Counted from the stretch's first letter, positions 1-6,062 are shown. The stretch is DNA of 15,540 bases from an uncultured Ruminococcus sp. (GCA_947589205.1 CANQCJ010000027.1:1-15540); one strand, 5' to 3'. Notes: generated by a model from the sequence alone, not told the origin. Numbers and translations: made by a program.

Positions 1-841
1 CCTGCGCGCCTATATCGGTGGTGACAAATTCAAACACCGTCTTGGTATAGTAATCCAGTCCGCGCACTATCTTCGGATCTGTTTCAAATTCTATCCCCAT
101 AGCCGCAAGATACTGCCGGAGCTTTTCAAAGTGCTCTCTGCAGCCGTCACACAGATAGTCGACAGTGACCGGCGCGCCCTTTGCGATCTCGGAGCATATC
201 GGCGACTTGCAGTCGATTATCCTCATCGGGTTTCTCTCGAGCCTTTCGCGGCAGGTGTCGCAAAGCTCGTCCGCTCTTGCGCCGAAATATTCTTTTAACG
301 CCGCCGAATATTTCGGTCTGCATTCGGGGCAGCCGATGGAGTTTATCAGCAGCTTTATGCCTTTAAGACCCGCTCTGTCGAGAATAGATTTGGCAAGAGC
401 GATAAGCTCCGCGTCCGCGCTCGGGTCGGCGGCGCCGGCGATCTCGCAGCCGAACTGGTGAAATTCTCTAAGTCTGCCCGCCTGCGGCTTTTCGTGGCGG
501 AAGCAGGAGAGCAGATAAAATACCTTTTGCGGAAAGCCTTCGTTTAAAACGCCGTTTTCGATAAGCGCGCGGACGACCCCCGCCGTGCCCTCCGGGCGCA
601 GCGTGAACGAAGCGTCTCCCTTGGCGGTCACAGAGTACATTTCCTTTTGCACAACGTCGGTAGAATCGCCTACCGAGCGCACAAACAGCGATGTATCCTC
701 AAAGGTCGGTACTCTTATTTCCTTAAAGCCGTAATTTTCCGCAGAAGCCTTTACTATCCCTTCGACGGTGTTCCACTTGTTCATCTGAGAGGGAAGAATA
801 TCCTGCGTTCCCTTTGGTCTTTGTATTTTCATTTGTGCCAT
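1..841 (-). CDS. hisS: Histidyl-tRNA synthetase, 3' end cut off by window edge
   Basis: Class II aminoacyl-tRNA synthetase that charges tRNA-His in the cytoplasm. About 280 N-terminal residues are present (the family is about 420), so most of the catalytic core is here and the C-terminal anticodon-binding domain lies outside. Visible marks are the start MAQMKIQRPKGTQDILP, motif 2 with FRHEKPQAGRLREFHQFGCE, and the HisRS-specific RGLDYYTKTVFE near residue 262. Between them is a CPEC...CDTC four-cysteine segment common in bacterial HisRS. The ATG at 841 is chosen because AGAAAGGA lies about 12 bases upstream and the protein begins as the family does. It follows the YdcF-type gene by 26 bases, so the two are probably co-transcribed under the T-box leader at 1525-1770. 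In many Firmicutes aspS follows hisS; that would fall left of this window and cannot be seen. Confidence 0.96.
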   Translation of the reverse strand, partial: MAQMKIQRPKGTQDILPSQMNKWNTVEGIVKASAENYGFKEIRVPTFEDTSLFVRSVGDSTDVVQKEMYSVTAKGDASFTLRPEGTAGVVRALIENGVLNEGFPQKVFYLLSCFRHEKPQAGRLREFHQFGCEIAGAADPSADAELIALAKSILDRAGLKGIKLLINSIGCPECRPKYSAALKEYFGARADELCDTCRERLERNPMRIIDCKSPICSEIAKGAPVTVDYLCDGCREHFEKLRQYLAAMGIEFETDPKIVRGLDYYTKTVFEFVTTDIGAQ

Positions 842-867
842 AGCAAATTATATTCCTTTCTGATTTT

Positions 868-1464
868 TTAAAAAGCCGTATCCTCGATAACGCCCTTTTC
901 AGCAAGCTCTTTTATTTTGACCGCTTCGTCAAAGCAGCGTTTTCTGCCCTTTTCGGTCAGAAACCAGTTGTCTCTGCGCGTGCTTTTATCGTTTGCAAAA
1001 TGCGCGTCGAGCGTACACCCGTCAAGAATTTTTCCGCCGAGCAGCAGAGCGCGTCTCATATGGAACGCCGCAGTCACGAGCGTTATGCGCCTGCAGTCTT
1101 TAAGGCATTTCCTTATTATCCTTTTTGAAAAAATAAAATTCTGCGCGGTGTTTAGCGACAGCTTTTCCGTGAGTATATCCTCTTTTTTTACGCCGGCATT
1201 CAGCGCGGTCTTTTGCATTGAAAGATACTCCGGCATTATCCCGATCGGGGTATTCTGCACCCTGCCGCCGCTCAAAAGCAGCTTCGGCGCGCGCTTTTGA
1301 AAATAAAGCTCCACCGCCGGGGGCGTTCTGTAGACGCAGGCTTTTTTGCTGCCGAGGACGAGTATCACATCGCTTTTTTCAAGCGCGTCCTGATCTATGT
1401 CAAACAGCAGTCTGTCGATAAGCTCTTCGTTAAGAGCAGAAGTATCTATCTCGGAAAGTCTCAG
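868..1464 (-). CDS. YdcF/SanA-type DUF218 protein, probable CTG start
   Basis: DUF218 (YdcF/ElyC/SanA) family protein of unknown biochemical role; relatives are linked to envelope functions. Seen: the VILVLGS strand and loop typical of the family start, then YRTPPAVELYFQKRAPKLLLSGG, then LTEKLSLNTAQN and TLVTAAFHMRRA, the conserved DUF218 blocks. The first ordinary start codon is GTG at 1368, but this lies inside the VILVLGS strand and would remove part of the fold. In-frame codons further up read LRLSEIDTSALNEELIDRLL, which looks like the normal N-terminus of clostridial homologues, up to an in-frame TGA just beyond. The only plausible initiator there is CTG at 1464, placed 9 bases after a perfect GGAGG. 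I therefore infer CTG initiation, giving 199 residues. No transmembrane segment is evident. It is the first gene after the T-box, 26 bases before hisS. Confidence 0.8.
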   Translation of the reverse strand: MRLSEIDTSALNEELIDRLLFDIDQDALEKSDVILVLGSKKACVYRTPPAVELYFQKRAPKLLLSGGRVQNTPIGIMPEYLSMQKTALNAGVKKEDILTEKLSLNTAQNFIFSKRIIRKCLKDCRRITLVTAAFHMRRALLLGGKILDGCTLDAHFANDKSTRRDNWFLTEKGRKRCFDEAVKIKELAEKGVIEDTAF

Positions 1465-1472
1465 CGGCGTTC

Positions 1473-1516
1473 ACCTCCGTGAAAGCTTTAACCTTCGTGA
1501 AGGCTTTCACGGAGGT
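1473..1516 (-). promoter_or_regulatory. Perfect 14-bp hairpin masking the YdcF ribosome binding site
   Basis: On the minus strand ACCTCCGTGAAAGC (1516-1503) pairs without mismatch to GCTTTCACGGAGGT (1486-1473). The 16-base loop can itself fold as CCTT-cacg-AAGG. The 3' arm contains the GGAGG that serves the CTG start at 1464, so the folded RNA would hide the ribosome binding site. It lies just downstream of the T-box terminator, so it exists only in read-through transcripts. Confidence 0.75.
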
Positions 1517-1524
1517 TAAAATAA

Positions 1525-1770
1525 AAAACAGCCGTCCCGAAAAAAAGGGACGGCTAATGGACCGCGTTTCCACCCAATTTGCCCGGCTTTAGCCGGACCG
1601 CTCATCATCTCTTTAACGCAGAGGCTGCGCGCGCCTTTTTTTACAAAAAATTTACGGACGCGGGCTGATAAAGGCGTCTCAGCCGCTGCCGCCTCGCGGA
1701 CGCTCACACCGTTCCGTCCTCGCTTGGCGGGCTTGACGCAGCAGCCCTTTCCTTCGTCATAGCCTTTTTA
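1525..1770 (-). promoter_or_regulatory. T-box riboswitch leader with transcription terminator
   Basis: tRNA-sensing leader read on the minus strand. The base of stem I is GGCT (1764-1761) with AGCC (1666-1663), with a kink-turn-like internal loop containing ATGACG, then AAGG/CCTT. Upper stem I has an AAGCGAG bulge and a distal loop GAACGGTGTGAG, as in T-boxes. Stem III is CCGGCT-aa-AGCCGG (1596-1583). The T-box core is TTGGGTGGAAACGCGG (1577-1562). The terminator is AGCCGTCCC (1555-1547) with GGGACGGCT (1538-1530) followed by a T-rich run. The specifier loop reads TGAGACG; the best fit is GAC (Asp) at 1678-1676, which suits a hisS-aspS operon. ACG or another register cannot be excluded, and the base after TGG in the T-box is A rather than the C expected for tRNA-Asp. 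Confidence 0.9.
1530..1555 (-). terminator. Rho-independent terminator of the T-box leader
   Basis: Nine perfect base pairs, AGCCGTCCC against GGGACGGCT, with a T-rich 8-base loop, followed on the minus strand by GTTTTTTATTTT. It is expected to form when the sensed tRNA is charged and to stop transcription before the YdcF and hisS genes. Confidence 0.88.
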
Positions 1771-1799
1771 TATTCAAATTTTTAAGATCATGCTTTCAA
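1771..1799 (-). promoter_or_regulatory. Candidate promoter for the T-box/hisS unit
   Basis: TTGAAA at 1799-1794, a 17-base spacer and TGAATA at 1776-1771 on the minus strand. The predicted transcript would begin close to the GGCT that opens stem I of the T-box. The -10 is a poor match, so read-through from mgsA is an alternative. Confidence 0.4.
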
Positions 1800-1808
1800 T
1801 AAAGCTCG

Positions 1809-2222
1809 TCAGTAGATCGCAGTAGCGGGATTAACGATATTTCTCCAGTCAAGATCGCCGCGGTCGAGCGCGTGTATCAGCGCTTCCGCCGTAGCTATAT
1901 TTGTGGCGACCGGTATGTTGTGTACATCGCAGAGCCTTAACAGATTAGCTTCGTTCGGTTCATGGGGCTTTGCGGAAATAGGATCGCGGAAAAACAGCAG
2001 AAGATCTATCTCGTTGCAGGATATCCTTGCGGAGATCTGCTGCGCGCCGCCCTGAACGCCGCTCATATAGCGCTGTATCCTAAGCCCCGTCGCTTCGGAA
2101 ACGAGCTTGCCCGTAGTACCCGTGGCGCAGAGAGTATGCTTGCTCAAAATTCCGCAGTATGCGATGCAGAACTGCACCATTAGCTCTTTTTTCTTATCGT
2201 GCGCTATCAATGCGATATTCAC
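1809..2222 (-). CDS. mgsA: Methylglyoxal synthase family protein lacking two catalytic aspartates
   Basis: By family, MgsA turns dihydroxyacetone phosphate into methylglyoxal and phosphate, bypassing lower glycolysis. Seen: the fold signatures NIALIAHDKKK, CATGTTGKLV, FFRDP, KPHEPN and CDVHNIPVATN. The length of about 137 residues matches the Bacillus subtilis enzyme. However, the segment that reads GGDQQ in E. coli and B. subtilis (Asp71 in E. coli) reads GGAQQ here, and the aspartate of PHDPD/PHEPD (Asp101) is asparagine. Asp20, Asp91 and His98 equivalents remain. Asp71 and Asp101 are reported catalytic residues, so synthase activity is doubtful. The GTG at 2222 is chosen because a GGGGGGAT ribosome binding site sits 5-6 bases upstream and the protein then begins like B. 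subtilis MgsA; the ATG at 2240 would overlap that site. It follows minD by 85 bases, probably in one operon. Confidence 0.88.
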   Translation of the reverse strand: MNIALIAHDKKKELMVQFCIAYCGILSKHTLCATGTTGKLVSEATGLRIQRYMSGVQGGAQQISARISCNEIDLLLFFRDPISAKPHEPNEANLLRLCDVHNIPVATNIATAEALIHALDRGDLDWRNIVNPATAIY

Positions 2223-2307
2223 AAATGATCCCCCCGTCATTATTCAAATAAATTTGTTCGTAAAAATTATTAGTTAGATGTTTTTCGTGACTGTGTACAA
2301 GGCTGTA

Positions 2308-3045
2308 TCAAGCCTTGAGCGAAAGCGGGATATGCTCTCCCTTTATTCTTCTCGAAATAGCCGAGAAAGCGAGGAAGCCCATAGAGCTTGAGGAAAGCGG
2401 CGCGCCCTTTCCGGTAGCGAGCGGTATTGCCGAATCCTCCGGGATAACTCCGAGAAGCTGAACGCCGACGGTGTCTATGATAGCGTCGAGGTCGTCCATA
2501 TCCTCGTATTCAAATATCCTCTTGTTGGCTTTATTTATAACGAGCCTCTGCTTCTGATTTCCTCTCTTGTAGAACTCGTCCGACATCATGCGCGCGTCGC
2601 GGACGCATACCGGGTCGGGAGTCGTAACGATAAGGATAAGGTCGGAATTTGTAACGATATCGAATACCGAGCCGTTTATGCCGGCGGAGGTGTCGATTAT
2701 GATGTATTCAAAATATTTTCTCATTTCTGAGGTTATCTTCTCGATATCCTCGGCTTTAAGCTGAACGAACGGGTCCGACGGGGCGCAGAGCACCGAAAGA
2801 TTAGCCGCCAGCTTTACGCTTGTAGTAGCCTTGTATACATCGCAGCTTCCGTCTATAACGTCGCCGAGATCGTAGGTGATGTTACCCTGCATCCCGAGCA
2901 TGATATCCATGCATCTCAGACCGAAGTCAAGCTCGATTATAAGGGTTCTGTTGCCCTGCTTGGCAAGAGCGTAGCCCAGACAGGCGCTGATCGAAGATTT
3001 GCCGGTTCCCCCTTTGCCGGAGGTTACTGCAATTATTTTTGACAT
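2308..3045 (-). CDS. minD: MinD-like ParA/MinD family ATPase without membrane-targeting tail
   Basis: Deviant Walker A ATPase of the MinD/ParA family; MinD normally binds the membrane in its ATP form and recruits the division inhibitor MinC. Seen: IIAVTSGKGGTGKSS at residues 4-18 (signature lysine K11), LIIELDFGLRCMDIMLG in place of the MinD switch I region (usually DxDxGLRNLD), IIIDTSAGI for switch II, and LLGVIPEDSAIPLATGKG. The protein has 246 residues and stops at ISRRIKGEHIPLSLKA. This is where E. coli and B. subtilis MinD continue into an amphipathic helix such as GFLKRLFGG, so that helix is missing. The ATG at 3045 is preferred because it begins exactly as the family does; the 39 codons upstream are better explained as RNA leader. 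No minC or minE is adjacent; mgsA follows. A related role such as a FlhG- or ParA-like positioning ATPase is possible. Confidence 0.85.
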   Translation of the reverse strand: MSKIIAVTSGKGGTGKSSISACLGYALAKQGNRTLIIELDFGLRCMDIMLGMQGNITYDLGDVIDGSCDVYKATTSVKLAANLSVLCAPSDPFVQLKAEDIEKITSEMRKYFEYIIIDTSAGINGSVFDIVTNSDLILIVTTPDPVCVRDARMMSDEFYKRGNQKQRLVINKANKRIFEYEDMDDLDAIIDTVGVQLLGVIPEDSAIPLATGKGAPLSSSSMGFLAFSAISRRIKGEHIPLSLKA

Positions 3046-3187
3046 AAGATTATTCTGCCCCTTTCGCAGCAGCCCTTCGCCAACGGCGCAAGGACCTTTA
3101 TGAGTTATCTGTCGGCGCCGTACCCGTCCCGCCCGGGGAGGCGGCTTGCATAAAAATACCAAGCCGTAAACGTACAGCGTTACCTAA
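3046..3187 (-). promoter_or_regulatory. GC-rich structured leader of minD
   Basis: About 140 bases between the predicted start of transcription and the minD ATG, much richer in G+C than the AT-rich promoter before it. On the minus strand it can fold into CGGCTTG/CAAGCCG (3166-3160 with 3148-3142) and ACGGCGC/GCGCCGT (3121-3115 with 3089-3083). CTGC/GCAG (3072-3069 with 3058-3055) encloses the AAAGGGG ribosome binding site. I do not recognise a known riboswitch class. A weakly supported reading frame from TTG 3162 also covers it. Confidence 0.45.
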
Positions 3188-3192
3188 TATAT

Positions 3193-3220
3193 ATTTTACC
3201 ACATAATTTCAAATTGTCAA
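3193..3220 (-). promoter_or_regulatory. Promoter of minD-mgsA
   Basis: On the minus strand a perfect TTGACA (3220-3215), a 16-base spacer and TAAAAT (3198-3193). It points into the structured leader and minD. Confidence 0.65.
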
Positions 3221-3351
3221 AGAGATTTTAGTTAAAAAGTTCAAAATCGTTAATTTATATTAATTTACGCGGGCTTATTTGTCTGATTTGCACAAACTTT
3301 TTCTGACATATTTTTGCCATATTACAATACGTTATTTTTTGTTCTTTAAAT

Positions 3352-3379
3352 TTTGTCCGTGCTTGTTCTATTTGTCCGT
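3352..3379. repeat. Two direct TTTGTCCGT repeats 19 bp apart
   Basis: TTTGTCCGT occurs at 3352-3360 and 3371-3379, about two helical turns apart, just upstream of the DUF4830 gene; a related TTTGTCTG lies near 3279. The spacing suits a dimeric regulator on one face of the helix, but no regulator is identified. The rest of 3221-3430 is AT-rich, with a poor promoter candidate (TTGTTC 3363, CATAAT 3387, 18-base spacer). Confidence 0.3.
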
Positions 3380-3429
3380 AAGGCGGCATAATATTAAGTA
3401 AAAAATTCCATGAAAAGAGGGCAAATTTT

Positions 3430-3933
3430 ATGTTTATCAAAACCGTTAAGCTCAAAAGATCGGCGGCTGCCGTATTTATGCTTGTTATCATCGCGGCGGT
3501 CGTGCTCATTATCGGAATGTGCGTGGTGAAAGCCTCCGGAGCGCAGAGGGTCTATAAAATAAAGACCGAGCAGCAGCGTCAGGCGCTTATAGACGAGCTC
3601 GGCTGGGAGACGGACGAGAAGCCTATAGAACACAAAAGCGTCACCCTGCCAAAGGAATTCGACGACGTTTACGACGGCTACAACGAGCTTCAGAAGCAGC
3701 AGGGCTTCGATCTGGAAAAATTTAAAGGAAAAAAGGTTGAAATTTATTACTATCCGGTGTATAATTATGAAGGACACTCCGACTGCATACAGCTTACCCT
3801 TATGGGATATGAGGGCGAGCTTATCGGCGGGGATATCTGCTGCACCGAGCTTGACGGCTTTATGCAGGGCATAATGAAAGCGAAAGCGGAAACCAAAAAT
3901 GCTGAAAGCAAAGAAATAGAAAAGGATAAATGA
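3430..3933 (+). CDS. DUF4830 membrane-anchored protein
   Basis: Function unknown. Residues 1-9 are basic (MFIKTVKLK), followed by one hydrophobic segment at about 11-34 (AAAVFMLVIIAAVVLIIGMCVV). This acts as a signal anchor, so most of the protein should be outside the membrane. The exposed part carries the DUF4830 pattern known from clostridial spore-formers: KTEQQRQALIDELGWE, then LPKEFDDVYDGYNELQKQQGFDLEKFKGK, a beta-rich YYYPVYNY stretch, and GGDICCTELDGFMQG near residue 140. The C-terminus is a charged, Lys/Glu-rich tail. The ATG at 3430 has AGAGGG about 8 bases upstream. The next gene, rsuA, starts 4 bases after the stop, so the two are translationally coupled. Confidence 0.88.
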   Translation: MFIKTVKLKRSAAAVFMLVIIAAVVLIIGMCVVKASGAQRVYKIKTEQQRQALIDELGWETDEKPIEHKSVTLPKEFDDVYDGYNELQKQQGFDLEKFKGKKVEIYYYPVYNYEGHSDCIQLTLMGYEGELIGGDICCTELDGFMQGIMKAKAETKNAESKEIEKDK

Positions 3934-3937
3934 TTTC

Positions 3938-4663
3938 ATGAAAATGAGGATCGACAAATTCATATCCTCTCAGATACCGTCAGTGTCGCGCTCGCAGGTG
4001 AAAAAGCTGCTGGGTCAAAAAAGGATAAGCGTAAACGGCAGTATCGTCACCGCCGCCGATACGAGGATCGAGGAGAGCGATGAGGTCGCGCTTGACGGAG
4101 AGAGGATAATTTACAAAAAGCACATATACATAATGCTCAATAAACCCGCGGGATATGTATGCTCCGCGCACGAGGGGAACAGTCCCGTAGTTACAGAGCT
4201 TGTGCCGGAGGGGCTGCGCCGCGGCGGGCTTTTCCCTGCGGGGAGACTCGACAAGGATACCGAGGGTTTTGTGCTTATGACCGACGACGGGGAGCTTGCT
4301 CACAATATGCTTGCTCCCTCTCGCCATGTCCCGAAAACTTATTTTGTGCGGCTTGAAAAGCCTTACGAAGAACGCTATGCGGAAATTTTCCGAAGCGGCA
4401 TAGCTCTTGGAGAGGAAAAATGCCGTCCGGCGCAGATAACTCCCGACAGTAAAGACAGGTACGCCTGCACTCTCGTTATTCACGAGGGAAAATTTCATCA
4501 GATAAAAAGAATGTTTGAAGCACTTGACAACAGGGTCGTATATTTAAAGCGGCTGGCGATAGGATCGCTCGTTCTGGACGCTTCTCTTGCTCCCGGAGAG
4601 TGTTTGGAGATTATGCACAAAGATGTTGAAAAACTTTTGTGTCATCAAGCACCTAAATGGTAA
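3938..4663 (+). CDS. rsuA: RsuA-type rRNA pseudouridine synthase
   Basis: Converts a uridine in rRNA (U516 of 16S rRNA for RsuA) to pseudouridine during ribosome assembly. Seen: an N-terminal S4 RNA-binding domain (about residues 2-60, RIDKFISSQIPSVSRSQVKKLL and RISVNGSIV), the strand IYIMLNKPAGYVCS, and the catalytic block GRLDKDTEGFVLMTDDG with its aspartate near residue 108. Near the C-terminus is GKFHQIKRMF, the RsuA/RluB/RluE-subfamily motif. LMTDDG and the length of 241 residues favour RsuA over RluB. The start could be ATG 3938 or ATG 3944; AAAAGGATAA lies upstream and overlaps the end of the DUF4830 gene. The exact target base cannot be read from sequence. Confidence 0.9.
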   Translation: MKMRIDKFISSQIPSVSRSQVKKLLGQKRISVNGSIVTAADTRIEESDEVALDGERIIYKKHIYIMLNKPAGYVCSAHEGNSPVVTELVPEGLRRGGLFPAGRLDKDTEGFVLMTDDGELAHNMLAPSRHVPKTYFVRLEKPYEERYAEIFRSGIALGEEKCRPAQITPDSKDRYACTLVIHEGKFHQIKRMFEALDNRVVYLKRLAIGSLVLDASLAPGECLEIMHKDVEKLLCHQAPKW

Positions 4664-4688
4664 AAAAAGTAAGCGGTTCACTTTTTTT
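4662..4688 (+). terminator. Possible weak terminator after rsuA
   Basis: AAAAAAAGT (4662-4670) and ACTTTTTTT (4680-4688) form a perfect but AT-only 9-bp stem ending in a T run, overlapping the rsuA stop. The stem has little GC, so termination may be partial. Confidence 0.35.
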
Positions 4689-4735
4689 CGTTAATTTTTA
4701 TAAAAACGGTTATAAAAGTTTAGTAAAAAAAACTC

Positions 4736-4764
4736 TTGTTATTGTATGAAAAATTTGTTATGCT
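4736..4764 (+). promoter_or_regulatory. Candidate promoter of the sugar ABC ATPase
   Basis: TTGTTA at 4736-4741, a 17-base spacer and TATGCT at 4759-4764. It would give a leader of about 125 bases. The -10 is a partial match. Confidence 0.45.
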
Positions 4765-4809
4765 ATTATTATAGCAAAATTATTGCGGTCGCCGTGTCAT
4801 ACGGGCTTG

Positions 4810-4851
4810 CAGTTATGCTATAACTGAAACGCCGTTTTTGTAAAAAAGGCG
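4810..4851 (+). promoter_or_regulatory. Two hairpins in the leader of the ABC ATPase
   Basis: CAGTTAT-gct-ATAACTG (4810-4826) is a perfect 7-bp stem with a 3-base loop. Next to it, CGCC (4830-4833) pairs with GGCG (4848-4851) around a T5/A6 stretch. AAACGcCGTTT at 4827-4837 is also a short DNA palindrome with a central CG, like LacI-family operators. These may stabilise or regulate the mRNA; no known riboswitch is recognised. Confidence 0.35.
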
Positions 4852-4896
4852 GCGCGCGAAACTAATGAAAAATAATTTCAGGGAGGTCCTATTTAC

Positions 4897-6039
4897 ATGG
4901 CAAGTGTATCATTGAGAGAAATTTATAAGAAGTACCCCGGCGGTGTTATCGCTGTCAGCGACTTCAACATCGAGATCAAGGACAAAGAGTTTATAATCCT
5001 CGTTGGTCCTTCCGGCTGCGGAAAATCCACAACGCTTCGTATGATCGCCGGACTTGAAGAGATAAGCGAAGGCGAGCTTTACATCGGCGACAGACTTGTA
5101 AACGATATTGCTCCTAAGGACAGAGATATCGCGATGGTTTTCCAGAACTACGCTCTTTATCCGCATATGACGGTTTTTGAGAACATGGCGTTCGGTCTGA
5201 AGCTCCGCAAGGTGCCCAAGGACGAGATCGCAAGAAAGGTCGAAGAGGCTGCTAAGATCCTCGACATCGCTCATCTGCTCGACAGAAAGCCGAAGGCTCT
5301 CTCCGGCGGTCAGAGACAGCGTGTCGCGCTCGGAAGAGCTATCGTTCGTGAGCCGCAGGTATTCTTACTTGACGAGCCTCTTTCAAACCTCGACGCCAAG
5401 CTGCGTGCGCAGATGAGAACGGAGATCTCCAAGCTTCATAAAAAGCTCGGCACGACGTTCATCTATGTAACGCATGACCAGACCGAGGCTATGACGATGG
5501 GCGACCGTATCGTTGTCATGAAGGACGGCTATATCCAGCAGATCGACAGCCCGCAGAACCTCTATCAGTATCCTGTAAACCAGTTTGTTGCAGGCTTCAT
5601 CGGTTCGCCTCAGATGAACTTCATCGACGCTAAGCTGCTCAAGCAGAACGGCAAATATCTCGTTGAGTTTGGTTCGGAAGACACCAAGAACTCGAGAGGA
5701 GTTAAGTACACCGTAGAAGTACCCGAGGCTAAGGCTGATCCCGAAGCTCTCGAGCCGCTGGTAGATCATGAGGTAGTCCTCGGAATCCGTCCGGAGTGCA
5801 TACATGACGAAGAGATGTTCCTCTCCGCCGCCAAGACCGGCGTTATCAACACCACCGTTGAAGTAACCGAAATGATGGGCGCGGAGACCTACCTCTACCT
5901 CAACTGCGAGGGTATCCAGCTCACCGCGAGAGTTTCGCCGAGATCCACCGCTCGTCCTCAGGACGAGATCCAGGTCGCTATAGATCCCAACAGGATCCAT
6001 ATCTTCGACAAGGAGACCGAAAAGAGCGTTATCAACTGA
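4897..6039 (+). CDS. Sugar ABC transporter ATP-binding protein (MsmX/UgpC/MalK type)
   Basis: Cytoplasmic ATPase that powers carbohydrate ABC importers. Seen in order: Walker A GPSGCGKST near residues 38-46, Q-loop FQNYALYPHM, signature LSGGQRQRVALGRA, Walker B VFLLDEPLSNLDAKLR, and H-loop THDQTEAMTMGDR. After residue 235 comes a MalK-like C-terminal regulatory/TOBE region (VLGIRPECI). Its 380 residues are typical. The ATG at 4897 has an excellent GGGAGGT 9 bases upstream. No permease or binding protein is beside it, which fits the stand-alone multitask ATPases (MsmX in Bacillus subtilis) that energise several sugar importers encoded elsewhere. Codon use is more biased to C-ending and GCT/AAG codons than in the neighbours, suggesting high expression. 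The esterase and xylulokinase genes downstream fit a sugar-use setting. Confidence 0.93.
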   Translation: MASVSLREIYKKYPGGVIAVSDFNIEIKDKEFIILVGPSGCGKSTTLRMIAGLEEISEGELYIGDRLVNDIAPKDRDIAMVFQNYALYPHMTVFENMAFGLKLRKVPKDEIARKVEEAAKILDIAHLLDRKPKALSGGQRQRVALGRAIVREPQVFLLDEPLSNLDAKLRAQMRTEISKLHKKLGTTFIYVTHDQTEAMTMGDRIVVMKDGYIQQIDSPQNLYQYPVNQFVAGFIGSPQMNFIDAKLLKQNGKYLVEFGSEDTKNSRGVKYTVEVPEAKADPEALEPLVDHEVVLGIRPECIHDEEMFLSAAKTGVINTTVEVTEMMGAETYLYLNCEGIQLTARVSPRSTARPQDEIQVAIDPNRIHIFDKETEKSVIN

Positions 6040-6062
6040 TACAAAATTTCAGAAATATTTTC

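Noticed and set aside
2223..2240. ATG 2240 as the mgsA start
   Set aside because: It lies before the GGGGGG ribosome binding site that serves GTG 2222, and the added residues MTGGSF are not family-like.
2298..2317. Terminator at the end of minD (CAAGGCT/AGCCTTG hairpin around the stop codon)
   Set aside because: No T run follows on the minus strand and mgsA continues in the same direction; probably only a small mRNA hairpin.
3046..3162. N-terminal extension of the MinD-like protein from TTG 3162
   Set aside because: Adds 39 residues unlike any MinD start; the protein begins canonically at MSKIIAVTSGKGG, and this stretch folds well as RNA leader.
4826..4840. CcpA cre site in the ABC ATPase leader
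   Set aside because: TGAAACGCCGTTTTTG does not fit the cre consensus at the central CG register; kept only as a short palindrome.
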